NCBI RefSeq assembly: GCF_004122105.1 | Contig: NZ_SBKN01000006.1 | Location: 186,001-250,000, forward strand | Length of the DNA: 64,000 bases | From: Flavobacterium stagni | GTDB lineage: Bacteria; Bacteroidota; Bacteroidia; Flavobacteriales; Flavobacteriaceae | Reading direction: 5' to 3' | Shown here: positions 26,686 through 36,739 of the stretch, one piece after another | Layout of the letters: each line of letters begins with the position of its first letter | How positions within the stretch are numbered: the stretch's first letter is position 1 | Notes under the pieces: model-generated | Seen by the model: the letters and a program-made list of their open reading frames with translations, nothing else | Databases searched by the model: none | Told to the model about the DNA's origin: nothing | Made by a program: the position numbers and the translations under genes

Positions 26686-29600
26686 TTTCCTCTATTTACC
26701 ATCACCCATCCGTTTTTACTTTGCCCATCCCGTAATGTAATCAAGTAATAATAGACACCATCAGGTAAAGTTCCGCCTTGTTGATTTTGTCCTTGCCACT
26801 CATTTAAGTAATTTGATTTATCATATACCTTACGACCCCATCGGTTGTAAATTTCGAGTAACTTCACATCAAATCCCGTCAAATCAAAAGTATCGTTATT
26901 TCCATCGTTATTGGGCGTGATTATATTGGGAAAATCACACATTGTAGACGTGATTTCAAATGGCAAATTTGCGGTGCATCCGTTATTATCCGTTACCGTC
27001 ACCGAATAATTTCCTGCAGGTTGTTGTTGCAAGAAAATTGGATTATCTGTTGAGGAAAAACCTGTTGGACCTGTCCAATTGTAGTTGGCCGTAGTCGGAT
27101 CAAACGAATTATTAAGCGGTAGCAATTCCACTTTGTATTGTCCACCAAAACAGCCTTGAACTAACGTAAATTCGGGCAAAGCATGAACGACCAATTCAAC
27201 GGATGTTGTTTTTTGACAACCATTTCGCGTAACTACTAATTGATATATTCCCGAATCTAAAGGTGAAGTCGTCGAAAAACTGGGTTCTTGAACTACTGAT
27301 GAAAATCCATTGGGACCCGTCCATAGGTAATTAGCGTTGGGTACTGCTGTCATTGTAAATGCAACGGGGGTACCTGAACAGACTTCGATAAAATCGGTTC
27401 CAACTAAATCCGGTATAGGTTCTTTGAGAATTAGTGTTAGTTGCGCTTCATCTAAGGTATTACAAACGCCTGCAACCTGATAGGTAAAAACATACGTCCC
27501 ATGAGTTACTCCAGTAGCATCCCAATTTGCACCTGTCAAATTACCGCCTGGCACCACTTGATTCCAATTTCCACCGGCATCGTAATTACCTTGCAAAAGC
27601 GTTGCTAAATCAAGTGTTGTTACAGCATCACAAAATTCTACTACGGTATCATTACCTGCATATGGCAATATGATAGGATTTACAACATAGGTAAATTGCT
27701 GCGCTGTACAGGTGTTTGGGACGGTGGTATTTAATTCAACAACATAGGTCCCAGGTGTGGTTGCGTTGGTAAACGGATTTAAATTTAAGACATGAGACGT
27801 ACTCAATATGTTAGAGGGATCCGTTGTTTTCCACCATTTGTAGGTATAAAAACTCAACAGGTCAATACTCAATTGAGCGGCCTGACCTTCACACAAATTT
27901 TGAGCCGTTATCGATGGAGGATTCAATTGAGTGATGTCATAATCCCTGTTCACAATATTTCCACAGCTATCTTCCACCGTGAAATTATAAATTCCGGGTT
28001 GCAATCCGACAAACTCATTATTGGTCCCATTACTAAAAACAAAAGGAGTCCCATTAAATGAAGTAATCGAATACTCAAGTGGAGGAATGCCTTGTGCAAA
28101 AATTTTCACTACAGAATTGGCATTCAAACAATTTACTCCGATAGCATTTATAATAAATAATTCATCCGTATAATCAAACTCTTTGACAGTTTGGTAGCAT
28201 TTCTTATTCGAGATTACTCCAAAATTATAATATTCAAAAACGGAAACCACACGAAAATGGCCTTCTGACATAATATTGGGATTTAATCCAAAAACCAATG
28301 CAAGCGAATTAATAGACGTAGGATTTGTTCCAGTAGTATAGACAACACCTGTCAACGGATGAGTCCATTGTCCAAGAGTAGGATTCCATTTCTGTAACCA
28401 ATAATGATGCGGTGTTGGATTATTATCAGTGACTTGCAATACCAATGAAAATGAGTTGCATTGCGGAATAATTACGCATTGTTCATTATAATGATAGCCA
28501 ATAAAGTGAAAATTTTCTTCTCGTAAAATTCCGCATTGATCAACAGTTCTTATGATGTAATCACCTTCTGGAATGTCATTTAAATAAATCGTTCCACTTG
28601 ATGCAATACCCGCATTTAAATTGTGTGGCAATGGAAAAGTGTAAGTACTAGGAGCAACTACAATTTCGCAAGAAACATATTGAATGTTTGGCGTAGACAA
28701 CTTAACAGATACATAACCTTCACCACAACCCGTTAACTCTGTATGTAATGAAGGCCCCGTATAAACCGCTGTACTTAAAGTTACAATCCTTGTTGTACTA
28801 TTCCCACAATTATCTGTAATGATAAAGGTATACGTTCCAAAAGGCACATCATCAATTTGTGCGATTATCGCATCGGGAAGTTGAATTGTAGAGGAATAAT
28901 CAAAAGGTAATGGATTTGGGTAATTTGGTGGCGCACTAACCAATTGGATGGTTTGTAGTGTGGCACTGGGTTCAATCGTTATTTTTACATCACCAATTCC
29001 TTGACTCCCACATCCGTTTAAATTCAAAGGAAAAGCGCCAACACTTGGAATTATAGTTGAAATTTGAAATGAAAATGAAAAAGAGACCCCACAACTATTA
29101 ACTCCTGTAAATGTATATTCTCCAGCCGGTAAACTGGCATTCAAATAGCCCCCAACAATAAATGCCGATAAATCCAAAGGCAATGTTGGAGTAAATGCTG
29201 GCGGAGCTACTGTTACTATAACAGTTCCGCCCGGAGCGTTGGTTCCCAAATCCAAGTTAAAATCTGCCATTGTTTGACAGTTTACCACATTAAGGGTATT
29301 GGTAAAGGAGGGAACAATATAATGCACGTTTAATGACTTAATATCTACCCGACCACAGGCGTCTGTCACACGAATGGTATAATCCCCTAAAGGAATATTA
29401 TTCGAAGTATTAGAAGCATAAACCACACTTGAATCTGTAAAAGGACCTGGATGAGTACTGTTAAATAAAACAGGATTAAAACCCGCAGGTGCTTGCAAAA
29501 ACTCAAGGGTATAAGGGGGTTTAAAATTACACACGTTAACACTTAAAGAAGGGGAACAGCCATCAAAGACTTGGGCAAATGTTGCCGTTAACTTGGTGTT

Positions 29601-30485
29601 TAAAATATAATTTACCGATTGATGTACTATACCACAAGCGTCTGTAATTACAAATGAATATTGGTAGGCTTGATTATTGTAAAACGGCATCTGAATGGGT
29701 ATAAACAAATCATGATCATCCCCAGTGGCAACGGTTGTTGTGGTTGTAATTGTAGTTCCATTGTTAGGATCCAAAACAATTGTTTCTACAGTCAAAGGAT
29801 AACGAAAAAAATCTAAATCCGTCAAAGTTTCAACATGCAGTTGACCTGAAATCACATCGCAAGTCACCAACTCACATTCAGTCGTAAAACTTAAAAATTT
29901 AATATTGGGTGGATTTTCAAAATTAATGGTAAATGACTGAACCAATCCTTCGCCACAATTATCGACTACACGTACATTATACACACCCGGAGGTAAATTA
30001 ATAAAACTATTGGAAGTTTGAGGAGGAATAGTTAGTGGCCCTGAAATTAACTCATACGTTACAGGTGCTCCAGAGGTAACATTCACCGTTACATCACCAT
30101 TGAAACAACCATTTCTATTGATCTGCAATGTATAAGCAAGGGGATTTAATTGATTCCCAATAGTTGTAAACACCTGTTGTGTATTGGATAAATTGCCAAA
30201 AATTTGTGTAGCCACAACCAAATAGCTTCCAGCTGCAAGTCCGGTAAAATTACTCTGTCCCGTTACCGCTATTGGAGTAGTTGTATTGGGTAATTGATAA
30301 ATCGCAAATGAAAAAGTAGCTCCCGCAGTGGTATTACTCACAACAAACTCCATTGAGCCATTACCTGAACAGGTTTCAGAAATTGTATTTACCGTAAACA
30401 CAAAAGTTGTCAACTGGCTATTTCCTTTGTTCCAAAACAATAAAAAACAAACCATGACTAAATAATTATGTAAACGTTGGGGCAT
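26682..30485 (-). CDS. Giant surface protein A with type B (gliding-associated) sorting domain
   Basis: 1267 aa from the ATG at 30485 (MPQRLHNYLVMVCFLLFWNK); a frame start at 30506 lies inside the -7 element. After the signal peptide come about ten beta-sandwich repeats of roughly 80-100 residues, each with a PAGxYxFTxxDxCG core (GVYNVRVVDNCG, GDYTIRVTDACG, GTYTFIITDNCG). PKD/Ig-like modules (about 930-1170, LWTGPNGFSS, NWTGPTGFSS) precede the C-terminal PNIITPNNDGNNDTFDL and YNRWGRKVYD of the type B T9SS domain. Probably a very long extracellular adhesin of SprB-like style. The neighbouring gene at 30585 is a close paralogue. Confidence 0.88.
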   Translation of the reverse strand: MPQRLHNYLVMVCFLLFWNKGNSQLTTFVFTVNTISETCSGNGSMEFVVSNTTAGATFSFAIYQLPNTTTPIAVTGQSNFTGLAAGSYLVVATQIFGNLSNTQQVFTTIGNQLNPLAYTLQINRNGCFNGDVTVNVTSGAPVTYELISGPLTIPPQTSNSFINLPPGVYNVRVVDNCGEGLVQSFTINFENPPNIKFLSFTTECELVTCDVISGQLHVETLTDLDFFRYPLTVETIVLDPNNGTTITTTTTVATGDDHDLFIPIQMPFYNNQAYQYSFVITDACGIVHQSVNYILNTKLTATFAQVFDGCSPSLSVNVCNFKPPYTLEFLQAPAGFNPVLFNSTHPGPFTDSSVVYASNTSNNIPLGDYTIRVTDACGRVDIKSLNVHYIVPSFTNTLNVVNCQTMADFNLDLGTNAPGGTVIVTVAPPAFTPTLPLDLSAFIVGGYLNASLPAGEYTFTGVNSCGVSFSFSFQISTIIPSVGAFPLNLNGCGSQGIGDVKITIEPSATLQTIQLVSAPPNYPNPLPFDYSSTIQLPDAIIAQIDDVPFGTYTFIITDNCGNSTTRIVTLSTAVYTGPSLHTELTGCGEGYVSVKLSTPNIQYVSCEIVVAPSTYTFPLPHNLNAGIASSGTIYLNDIPEGDYIIRTVDQCGILREENFHFIGYHYNEQCVIIPQCNSFSLVLQVTDNNPTPHHYWLQKWNPTLGQWTHPLTGVVYTTGTNPTSINSLALVFGLNPNIMSEGHFRVVSVFEYYNFGVISNKKCYQTVKEFDYTDELFIINAIGVNCLNANSVVKIFAQGIPPLEYSITSFNGTPFVFSNGTNNEFVGLQPGIYNFTVEDSCGNIVNRDYDITQLNPPSITAQNLCEGQAAQLSIDLLSFYTYKWWKTTDPSNILSTSHVLNLNPFTNATTPGTYVVELNTTVPNTCTAQQFTYVVNPIILPYAGNDTVVEFCDAVTTLDLATLLQGNYDAGGNWNQVVPGGNLTGANWDATGVTHGTYVFTYQVAGVCNTLDEAQLTLILKEPIPDLVGTDFIEVCSGTPVAFTMTAVPNANYLWTGPNGFSSVVQEPSFSTTSPLDSGIYQLVVTRNGCQKTTSVELVVHALPEFTLVQGCFGGQYKVELLPLNNSFDPTTANYNWTGPTGFSSTDNPIFLQQQPAGNYSVTVTDNNGCTANLPFEITSTMCDFPNIITPNNDGNNDTFDLTGFDVKLLEIYNRWGRKVYDKSNYLNEWQGQNQQGGTLPDGVYYYLITLRDGQSKNGWVMVNRGN

Positions 30486-30503
30486 ATACAGATTTTTTAT
30501 ACT

Positions 30504-30511
30504 CAAATATA
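30504..30511 (-). promoter_or_regulatory. -7 element of giant gene A
   Basis: TATATTTG on the minus strand, exact TAnnTTTG, 18 nt before the ATG at 30485; this supports the shorter start. Confidence 0.55.
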
Positions 30512-30584
30512 CGAATAAAATAAGTAAAAGTTAACTTATTTGTAAATAATAACTTACATTGTCTTTTTCAAAAAATAACAATCT

Positions 30585-33500
30585 TTAGTTTCCTATAACT
30601 GCAATCCAACCCTTCTTGTTTTGCCCATCTCGGAATTCTAAAAGATAATAATAAACACCATCGGGCAACAATTCTCCCTGCTGATTTTGCCCATGCCATT
30701 CGTTAATGTAATCCGCTTTATCATAAACTTTCCTTCCCCATCGATTGAATATTTCAAGTCGATTGACCTCAAATCCAACCAAATCAAAACTATCATTGGC
30801 GCCATCTTGATTGGGAGTAATTACATTAGGAATATCACAAATAATGGCAGAAAGTGGCACCGACAAATTCGTCACACAACCCGAAGCATCTTCAACCGAT
30901 ATTGTATACAATCCTGGTGAAACTTGGGCCAACAACAATGGATTTACTGCTGCTGAAAATCCTGAAGGTCCTGACCATTGATAGGTTACGGCCATAGGAT
31001 CAAAGGAATTATTGATCGGGATAACTTCAATTTTATAGCGTCCTCCGTTACATCCTTGTTCGATGGTAAATTCAGGCAAAGCATTAACTTGCAACTGTAT
31101 TGTACCTGTTTTTTGACAACCTTCCCGAATCACTGTTAACACATACATTCCCGAATCATTTACAGAAACAGCAGGGAAAATTGGTTCTTGCAAAGATGAA
31201 GTAAATCCATTGGGGCCAGTCCAAGAATAAGTCGCATTAGAAATAAAGGGGGCGTTCAATTGTACGGCAGTATTCGAACACACTTCCATTATATTCATCA
31301 AATTTAAATCGGGAATCGGTGCTTTAAGTTCGATACTTACTTGCGCAGTATCAAAAGCCCCACACAATCCATCCACGCGATATTCAAACACATAAATTCC
31401 AAACGGCGCATTGGTTGCATCCCATAAATTCCCCGTCAATACTCCCGAAGTGGATGTGGTTGTCCATTGGCCATTGGTCGTAAAGTTACCCTGTAAGATG
31501 GAAAACAAATCGATTGTTCCCACGGCAGTACAGTAGGCAATTTGTCCATCATCGCCAGCATCGGGATTCGGATTGGACGGAATTACATAGGAATATTGAA
31601 GATTGGTACAAGACGAGCCAGTATTGGCTTGCATTTGCACAATATAGGTTCCGGGTGAAGTACTACTCGAAAAAGGTGAAAACGTCAATACATTAGATGT
31701 ACTTAAAATCACACTCGGGTTGGCTGCATTCCACCATTGATAGGTATATGAATTTACAAGATCAATTGACAATTGTCCCACTTGCCCCTCACAAAAAGAT
31801 TGCCCTGTAATACTCGGTTGTGTCAGTAACCCAATATCAAAATCGCGATTGACCACATTTCCACAATTATCAACGACCGTAAAATTGTATAAGCCTTGTG
31901 CTAAACCACTAAAAACATTATCTGTCCCGTTATCTATTACAACTGGATTACCATTAATAGCGGTGATTGAATAATGCAATGGCGGAATACCATTAGCGAT
32001 AACTACAACTTGTGTCCCTGCATTTGGACAAACAATAGAAAAAGCAGTATCTATGGAGACTACATCAGAAAAATCAAATTCTTTTATCGGTTGAACACAA
32101 AGTAAATTAACAAAACTGGATGGATTAAAGGTTTCATAAACGGTTAAAATTCGGAAATGCCCTTCACTAGCAATGTTATTATTTATACCCATAGTCAATA
32201 AATAGGAATTCAAAACATCTGGAATATTCCCATTTACATAATCAAATCCCGTAATCGGATGTTCCCAAACCGATGTTTGCGGATTCCATTTTTGTAGCCA
32301 AAATTTGTGAACGGAGTAATTATTGTCCGTATACACTAGATCCAATGAAAACGAATTACAAGCAGGTAGCACTTGGATTTGTTCTTGAAAATGAAAACCT
32401 AGAACTGGTATATCTTCTATTCGTTCTACACCACAGGCATCCACAGTCTGAATTGTATAAAGTCCCTCGGGTAAATTATTAACCACTATTCGCCCACTCA
32501 AATCAATGGCCGAATTTAAACTATAGGGCAACGGGAAATTAAAACTGGATGGTGCCGCTGTTATCGAAGCTGAAGTAATGATTCCATTAGGAGAAACCAA
32601 CTTTATAGAACCGAATCCTACACCACAACCGGACAACTGAAACAAATTATTCGGACTAGTATCAATCGCCAAATTTAAATCAACTACACGTTGATAGGTA
32701 TTTCCACAGGTATCCGTAACCGTAAATGTATAACTACCAAAAGGCATTGAAAACAACAAAGCACTAGTCCCAGGTGGTTGAACAATAGAATTCGAAAAAT
32801 CAAAAGGCAAAGGATTCGGAAAATTCGAAGTAGTACTCGTTAAAATTATGGATTGCAATTGGGTGCCTTGCGCTAAAAAACGAATCGTACCAATACCCGT
32901 ATTTCCACAACCGCTTAAGTTAATCGGATCGACAGTTACATTCGGACTAATAGGAGGAATAAAAAAGGAATACGAAAACGGATTCCCACAAACATCTGTT
33001 CCAGTTATAGTGTAATTACCACTGGGCAAAGCCAAATTAATGGAACCCGACACAATTTGTGAACTGACATTTAGCGGCAAATTGGTGGAATAGGCCGGCG
33101 GGGCATTGACTACAATAACTTGAGCCACTTGTGTCCCATTTCCCAATGGCATTGTATAATTATAAACCGAGGCACAATCTTGAGTACTGGGAGACAATAA
33201 AAACCCCGGCTCTGCCGACAAAACATTCGTTGTAACTGTACTCACTCTCCCACAAGCATCTGTGATTTGAATGGTATAGGCACCAACCGGCAAACTATTC
33301 GATGCAGTTGAAGTATAGGATATGGTAGAAGTCATGAACGGTCCAGGATGTGTCGCGTTGAAATTCGTCGGATTAAAACCCGTTGGAGCCGATAAAAAGG
33401 CTACTTGTAAAGGCAGTTTATAGGTGCAAGCCTCTAATTTTAAATTTCGTAAACACCCCACATTATTTGTTGTAACACTTACTGTAAAAGATTGATTTAA

Positions 33501-34382
33501 AAATGCAGTCGAACTCGTATACACATTTCCACAAGCATCCGTTATGGAAAAGGAATAGTTGTAACTCTGACCGTGATAAAAAGGGACTTGAACAGCAATA
33601 TTCCCATCAAAAGCTCCTCCACTTGTTATGGTTTGGCTATAGGTTACGGGATTGCCCCCACCGGGTGGAATAGCAATGGATTGAACTACCAATGGATAGC
33701 GGATAGCGGAATTTGGGATGGAAGAAAAAATGTGTAAATCTCCTTGAATGCGATTACATACAGTAAGCTCACAACTGGGTGTAAACTGACCAATATTTAA
33801 GTTAGGTGGATTGGAATAATTGACCGTATAGGTTTGTGAAACGCCGTCTCCACAAGCATCATTCACGCGAATGGTGTAAGTGCCTGGCCCTAAATTGGGG
33901 AAATAATTTGACGCTTGAGGTGGAAAAATTTGGGGTCCTGAAATAATTTCATAACTCACAGGAGTACCGGTAATTACCTGAACTGTCAAATTCGCATTGA
34001 CACAATTTACTTGCTGTCCATTTAATTGATAAGTAATCGTAGTAATCAAACTGTTTATTTGAACTAATGCACTTTGGGTATTCGATAACAATCCGAGTGT
34101 TTGTGTAGCGATTACTTGATAATTCCCCGCACTTAATCCGCCATAGGTGGGTAAACTTGTTGTTGCAATGGGTGTTGTACTGTTGGGCAGTAAATAGATC
34201 GCATAGGTAATTGTAGCGCCTGCAGTTGTATTGGCTACTGAAAAAGCGAGCGAACCATTACCCGTACAGGTTTCATTGGTCGGAGTCACTGAGAATGTAA
34301 AATTCGTAAGCTGCCCTTTGACTGTAAAAAAACAGAAGAAAAAAAATAGTACTAATCCGCGTTGATATTTTTTGAATGGCAT
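30585..34382 (-). CDS. Giant surface protein B with type B (gliding-associated) sorting domain
   Basis: 1265 aa; tandem paralogue of the gene at 26682-30485, collinear over nearly its full length (FTFSVTPTNETCTGNGSLAF matches the start of the other). Signal peptide (1-23), about ten DxCG-type beta repeats (GTYTIRVNDACG, GAYTIQITDACG, GSYTFTVTDTCG), Ig-like modules (about 930-1170), and the type B domain with PNVITPNQDGANDSFDL and FNRWGRKVYD. Upstream gene of the pair, with a 99-bp gap to the other, so both may be expressed together. Confidence 0.88.
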   Translation of the reverse strand: MPFKKYQRGLVLFFFFCFFTVKGQLTNFTFSVTPTNETCTGNGSLAFSVANTTAGATITYAIYLLPNSTTPIATTSLPTYGGLSAGNYQVIATQTLGLLSNTQSALVQINSLITTITYQLNGQQVNCVNANLTVQVITGTPVSYEIISGPQIFPPQASNYFPNLGPGTYTIRVNDACGDGVSQTYTVNYSNPPNLNIGQFTPSCELTVCNRIQGDLHIFSSIPNSAIRYPLVVQSIAIPPGGGNPVTYSQTITSGGAFDGNIAVQVPFYHGQSYNYSFSITDACGNVYTSSTAFLNQSFTVSVTTNNVGCLRNLKLEACTYKLPLQVAFLSAPTGFNPTNFNATHPGPFMTSTISYTSTASNSLPVGAYTIQITDACGRVSTVTTNVLSAEPGFLLSPSTQDCASVYNYTMPLGNGTQVAQVIVVNAPPAYSTNLPLNVSSQIVSGSINLALPSGNYTITGTDVCGNPFSYSFFIPPISPNVTVDPINLSGCGNTGIGTIRFLAQGTQLQSIILTSTTSNFPNPLPFDFSNSIVQPPGTSALLFSMPFGSYTFTVTDTCGNTYQRVVDLNLAIDTSPNNLFQLSGCGVGFGSIKLVSPNGIITSASITAAPSSFNFPLPYSLNSAIDLSGRIVVNNLPEGLYTIQTVDACGVERIEDIPVLGFHFQEQIQVLPACNSFSLDLVYTDNNYSVHKFWLQKWNPQTSVWEHPITGFDYVNGNIPDVLNSYLLTMGINNNIASEGHFRILTVYETFNPSSFVNLLCVQPIKEFDFSDVVSIDTAFSIVCPNAGTQVVVIANGIPPLHYSITAINGNPVVIDNGTDNVFSGLAQGLYNFTVVDNCGNVVNRDFDIGLLTQPSITGQSFCEGQVGQLSIDLVNSYTYQWWNAANPSVILSTSNVLTFSPFSSSTSPGTYIVQMQANTGSSCTNLQYSYVIPSNPNPDAGDDGQIAYCTAVGTIDLFSILQGNFTTNGQWTTTSTSGVLTGNLWDATNAPFGIYVFEYRVDGLCGAFDTAQVSIELKAPIPDLNLMNIMEVCSNTAVQLNAPFISNATYSWTGPNGFTSSLQEPIFPAVSVNDSGMYVLTVIREGCQKTGTIQLQVNALPEFTIEQGCNGGRYKIEVIPINNSFDPMAVTYQWSGPSGFSAAVNPLLLAQVSPGLYTISVEDASGCVTNLSVPLSAIICDIPNVITPNQDGANDSFDLVGFEVNRLEIFNRWGRKVYDKADYINEWHGQNQQGELLPDGVYYYLLEFRDGQNKKGWIAVIGN

Positions 34383-34493
34383 TGACGTTCTTTATTTTAA
34401 GATTCTAAAAATAAAGAATTAAATTCAATTTATCCCCTCAAATACTCATTGAAATGTTTAAATCACAAACTAAAAAAACGCAACAAAACAATT

Positions 34494-35555
34494 TTATAAA
34501 TTCTGAGCTATCGAAGTAATACGCTTGATATCTTGTTCCTTACCTTTTGGATAAATCAACAACACATCGTCTTTATCGACAATGATAAAATCGTCCAAGC
34601 CATCAACAATAACCAATTTCTTACCTTCAGCACGAATAATATTATTGGATGCATTTTCCAAAATCACTGTAGCATTCACAACGGCATTATTTTGATCGTC
34701 TTTATCCAATTTTTCATGCAACGAGCCCCACGTACCTAAGTCATTCCAGTCAAAAGTGGCTGGCAAAACATATACATTACTTGCCTTTTCTAAAATGGCA
34801 TAATCAATAGAAATATTTTCAGCTTGGGGATAATTTTCTTGAATAAAAGAGGCTTCCCCAGAGGTATTGTATATCGATTCACCTTGTAAAAACAAGGCAT
34901 TCATAGCGGGTTGAAAATGTTCAAATGCAACTGTAATCGCTTGCACACTCCAAATAAAAATTCCGCCATTCCACAAGAAATTCCCTTGTTCTAAAAAATG
35001 CTTTGCCGTCTCATAGTCGGGTTTTTCGCGAAATTGATTCACTTTTTTAACCGCATTTGAATCTGCTTTATTGTACTCAATATACCCAAAACCGGTATTC
35101 GGGAATGTTGGCTGAATTCCCAATGTCATCAATGCATTTTCTTTTTCGCAAAAATCAAAACACTGTTGCAAATTTTGGGTAAACGCATGTTCATCTTCAA
35201 TCCAATGATCGCTTGGTGCCACCACCATAACTGCATTCGGATTTTGCTTCTGAATCTTTAAAGAAGCATACAAAATACAAGGCGCCGTGTTACGCATCGC
35301 TGGCTCCAAAACAACTTGTTCCGGTTTTACTTGTGGCAACTGTTCCAACACTATGTGATTGTAACGCTCATTGGTCAAAATCAAAATATTCTCTTCCGGA
35401 ATTAATTTTGACAAACGACTAAAGGTTTTTTGAATCAACGTCTCCCCCGACCCTAACATGTCGTGAAACTGCTTTGGAAAATCGGAAGTACTCACCGGCC
35501 AAAAGCGCGAACCTACTCCGCCAGCCATTAATATTGCGTAATAATTGGAATTCAT
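34494..35555 (-). CDS. manC: Mannose-1-phosphate guanylyltransferase
   Basis: 353 aa. Makes GDP-mannose from mannose-1-phosphate and GTP (cytoplasm) for glycans and protein glycosylation. MAGGVGSRFWPVSTSDFPKQF is the nucleotidyltransferase signature (GGxGxRxWPxS...PKQ). FLWNGGIFIW and DWNDLGTWGSL are typical of the family. It lacks the C-terminal isomerase domain of bifunctional forms, so it is the short Bacteroidota type. A -7 TATATTTG precedes it. Confidence 0.93.
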   Translation of the reverse strand: MNSNYYAILMAGGVGSRFWPVSTSDFPKQFHDMLGSGETLIQKTFSRLSKLIPEENILILTNERYNHIVLEQLPQVKPEQVVLEPAMRNTAPCILYASLKIQKQNPNAVMVVAPSDHWIEDEHAFTQNLQQCFDFCEKENALMTLGIQPTFPNTGFGYIEYNKADSNAVKKVNQFREKPDYETAKHFLEQGNFLWNGGIFIWSVQAITVAFEHFQPAMNALFLQGESIYNTSGEASFIQENYPQAENISIDYAILEKASNVYVLPATFDWNDLGTWGSLHEKLDKDDQNNAVVNATVILENASNNIIRAEGKKLVIVDGLDDFIIVDKDDVLLIYPKGKEQDIKRITSIAQNL

Positions 35556-35574
35556 GTAAAAAAATATGCTACTG

Positions 35575-35660
35575 TCCTACTTGGACCATGACTGCAAATA
35601 TATTTAATCCCAGTAGGATATGTATAAATAAGATTATAAAAAGATGAAATAATAGTAGGA
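35575..35660. repeat. AGTAGGA repeats around the manC promoter
   Basis: TCCTACT (35575-35581), AGTAGGA (35612-35618) and AGTAGGA (35654-35660) flank the manC -7 element TATATTTG (35595-35602). The first two form a 7-bp inverted repeat. It may be an operator or chance. Confidence 0.35.
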
Positions 35661-35661
35661 T

Positions 35662-36264
35662 TTATCCGCCCGGTACTATTTCGACCTCAGCATTAGCATT
35701 AAACAAAAACAATTTACCCGATGCGACTTCTTGGCAAATGTAGCGCTTGACACGTAACCCTTGTTTTTGAAACACTTTGCCATTTTTTATTCTAAAATAA
35801 GCACCATTGGGAACTTCATGGATGAAATACACATCCGACTTCCGTTCGTCAAATTGTTTTAAGGCAAAGGCTAATCGGGCATCGGTATCACTGGATGCGG
35901 TAGGATTTCGAAAATGTTGGGCCACCAAAGGCAACACCGAATGTGGAAAAATTTCTGGACGAATAAACGGCACCATCAACCGCTGAAACGTCATTTTCCA
36001 CTCCACTCCATGGGGTTTAATCTGCCTCCCATATTGCTCAAACGCCACCAAATGGGCAATCTCATGCACAAGCGTAATCAAAAAACGGTATTTATTCAAA
36101 CTCGCATTTACCGTAATTTCATGCTTACCATTCAACGCTTTTCGGTAATCGCCATGCCGCGTTTGCCGTTCATTCACGATTTTCAAATGCACCGCATTGG
36201 CTTTGATTAACTCAAAACAAGGCATCACAGCGTGTTCGGGGAGGTATTTAGCGAGGACTTCCAA
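35662..36264 (-). CDS. SprT-like zinc metalloprotease-fold protein
   Basis: 200 aa. LVHEIAHLVAFEQYG carries HExxH, and HGVEWKMTF supplies a third His, as in the SprT/Spartan family. The C-terminal half (YICQEVASGKLFLFN) is a shortened zinc-ribbon-like region with only one Cys, so its zinc site is probably lost. Cytoplasmic; role unknown, though eukaryotic Spartan degrades DNA-protein crosslinks. Confidence 0.82.
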   Translation of the reverse strand: MEVLAKYLPEHAVMPCFELIKANAVHLKIVNERQTRHGDYRKALNGKHEITVNASLNKYRFLITLVHEIAHLVAFEQYGRQIKPHGVEWKMTFQRLMVPFIRPEIFPHSVLPLVAQHFRNPTASSDTDARLAFALKQFDERKSDVYFIHEVPNGAYFRIKNGKVFQKQGLRVKRYICQEVASGKLFLFNANAEVEIVPGG

Positions 36265-36267
36265 GAA

Positions 36268-36732
36268 TAAAATTATGAATTATGAGTTATGAATTGTACG
36301 TTGAGTCGAGTTTCAAATTTCGTCTTGTTGTTAAAATAATGCTTCGCAATATCCGAAAAACTTCTTCACAATCCTTATTTAAACAATCAAATTGAACTTC
36401 AGTTATACGTTGAGTTGCTACCATTAATTCTAACCAATATTGCGTTTCTGCACATTCTTTTTGAGCAATATGAAGCTTATGAATAAAATCTAATTTCGAC
36501 TGAGCATTTTGGGCTTCTCGCACATTAGCACCAACAGAAGTAATCGACCTCAAAAACTGTCGCTCCGTTACAAAATCTCTATTAGTTTGTAATACTTGTT
36601 GATAAAACTGTACGCCTTTCAAGGCTAACTGAAAGCTTTTTTCTGCAATTACACTATTCTTCATGGCTTATATATTAATTTCATTTTTAACAACTGTACA
36701 TTCAACTCATAATTCATCACTCATATCTCATC
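36268..36732. repeat. Imperfect inverted repeats bracketing the four-helix-bundle gene
   Basis: The left end (36271-36300) and the reverse complement of the right end (36692-36722) share GAATTATGAGTT, then a GTACR core, with small indels. The left repeat runs into the last codons of the IVP gene. The arrangement looks like the termini of a small mobile unit inserted between the SDR and SprT-like genes. Confidence 0.5.
36287..36664 (-). CDS. Four-helix-bundle protein (23S rRNA intervening-sequence family)
   Basis: 125 aa. SFQLALKGVQFYQQVLQ, SITSVGANVREAQNAQSKLDF and AQKECAETQYWLELM are characteristic of the S23/IVP four-helix-bundle family, also related to Avd of diversity-generating retroelements. 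No reverse transcriptase or template repeat is nearby, so this is a stand-alone copy. Known members occur inside 23S rRNA insertions and as dispersed genes of unknown role. Its flanks carry inverted repeats. Confidence 0.9.
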   Translation of the reverse strand: MKNSVIAEKSFQLALKGVQFYQQVLQTNRDFVTERQFLRSITSVGANVREAQNAQSKLDFIHKLHIAQKECAETQYWLELMVATQRITEVQFDCLNKDCEEVFRILRSIILTTRRNLKLDSTYNS

Positions 36733-36739
36733 ACTCAAT

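Noticed and set aside
30512..30584. AGTTAACT palindrome between the two giant genes as an operator
   Set aside because: AT-rich and short; no linked regulator and no second copy in a matching position.
36287..36664. Diversity-generating retroelement suggested by the Avd-like four-helix protein
   Set aside because: No reverse transcriptase, template repeat or variable C-type lectin gene nearby.
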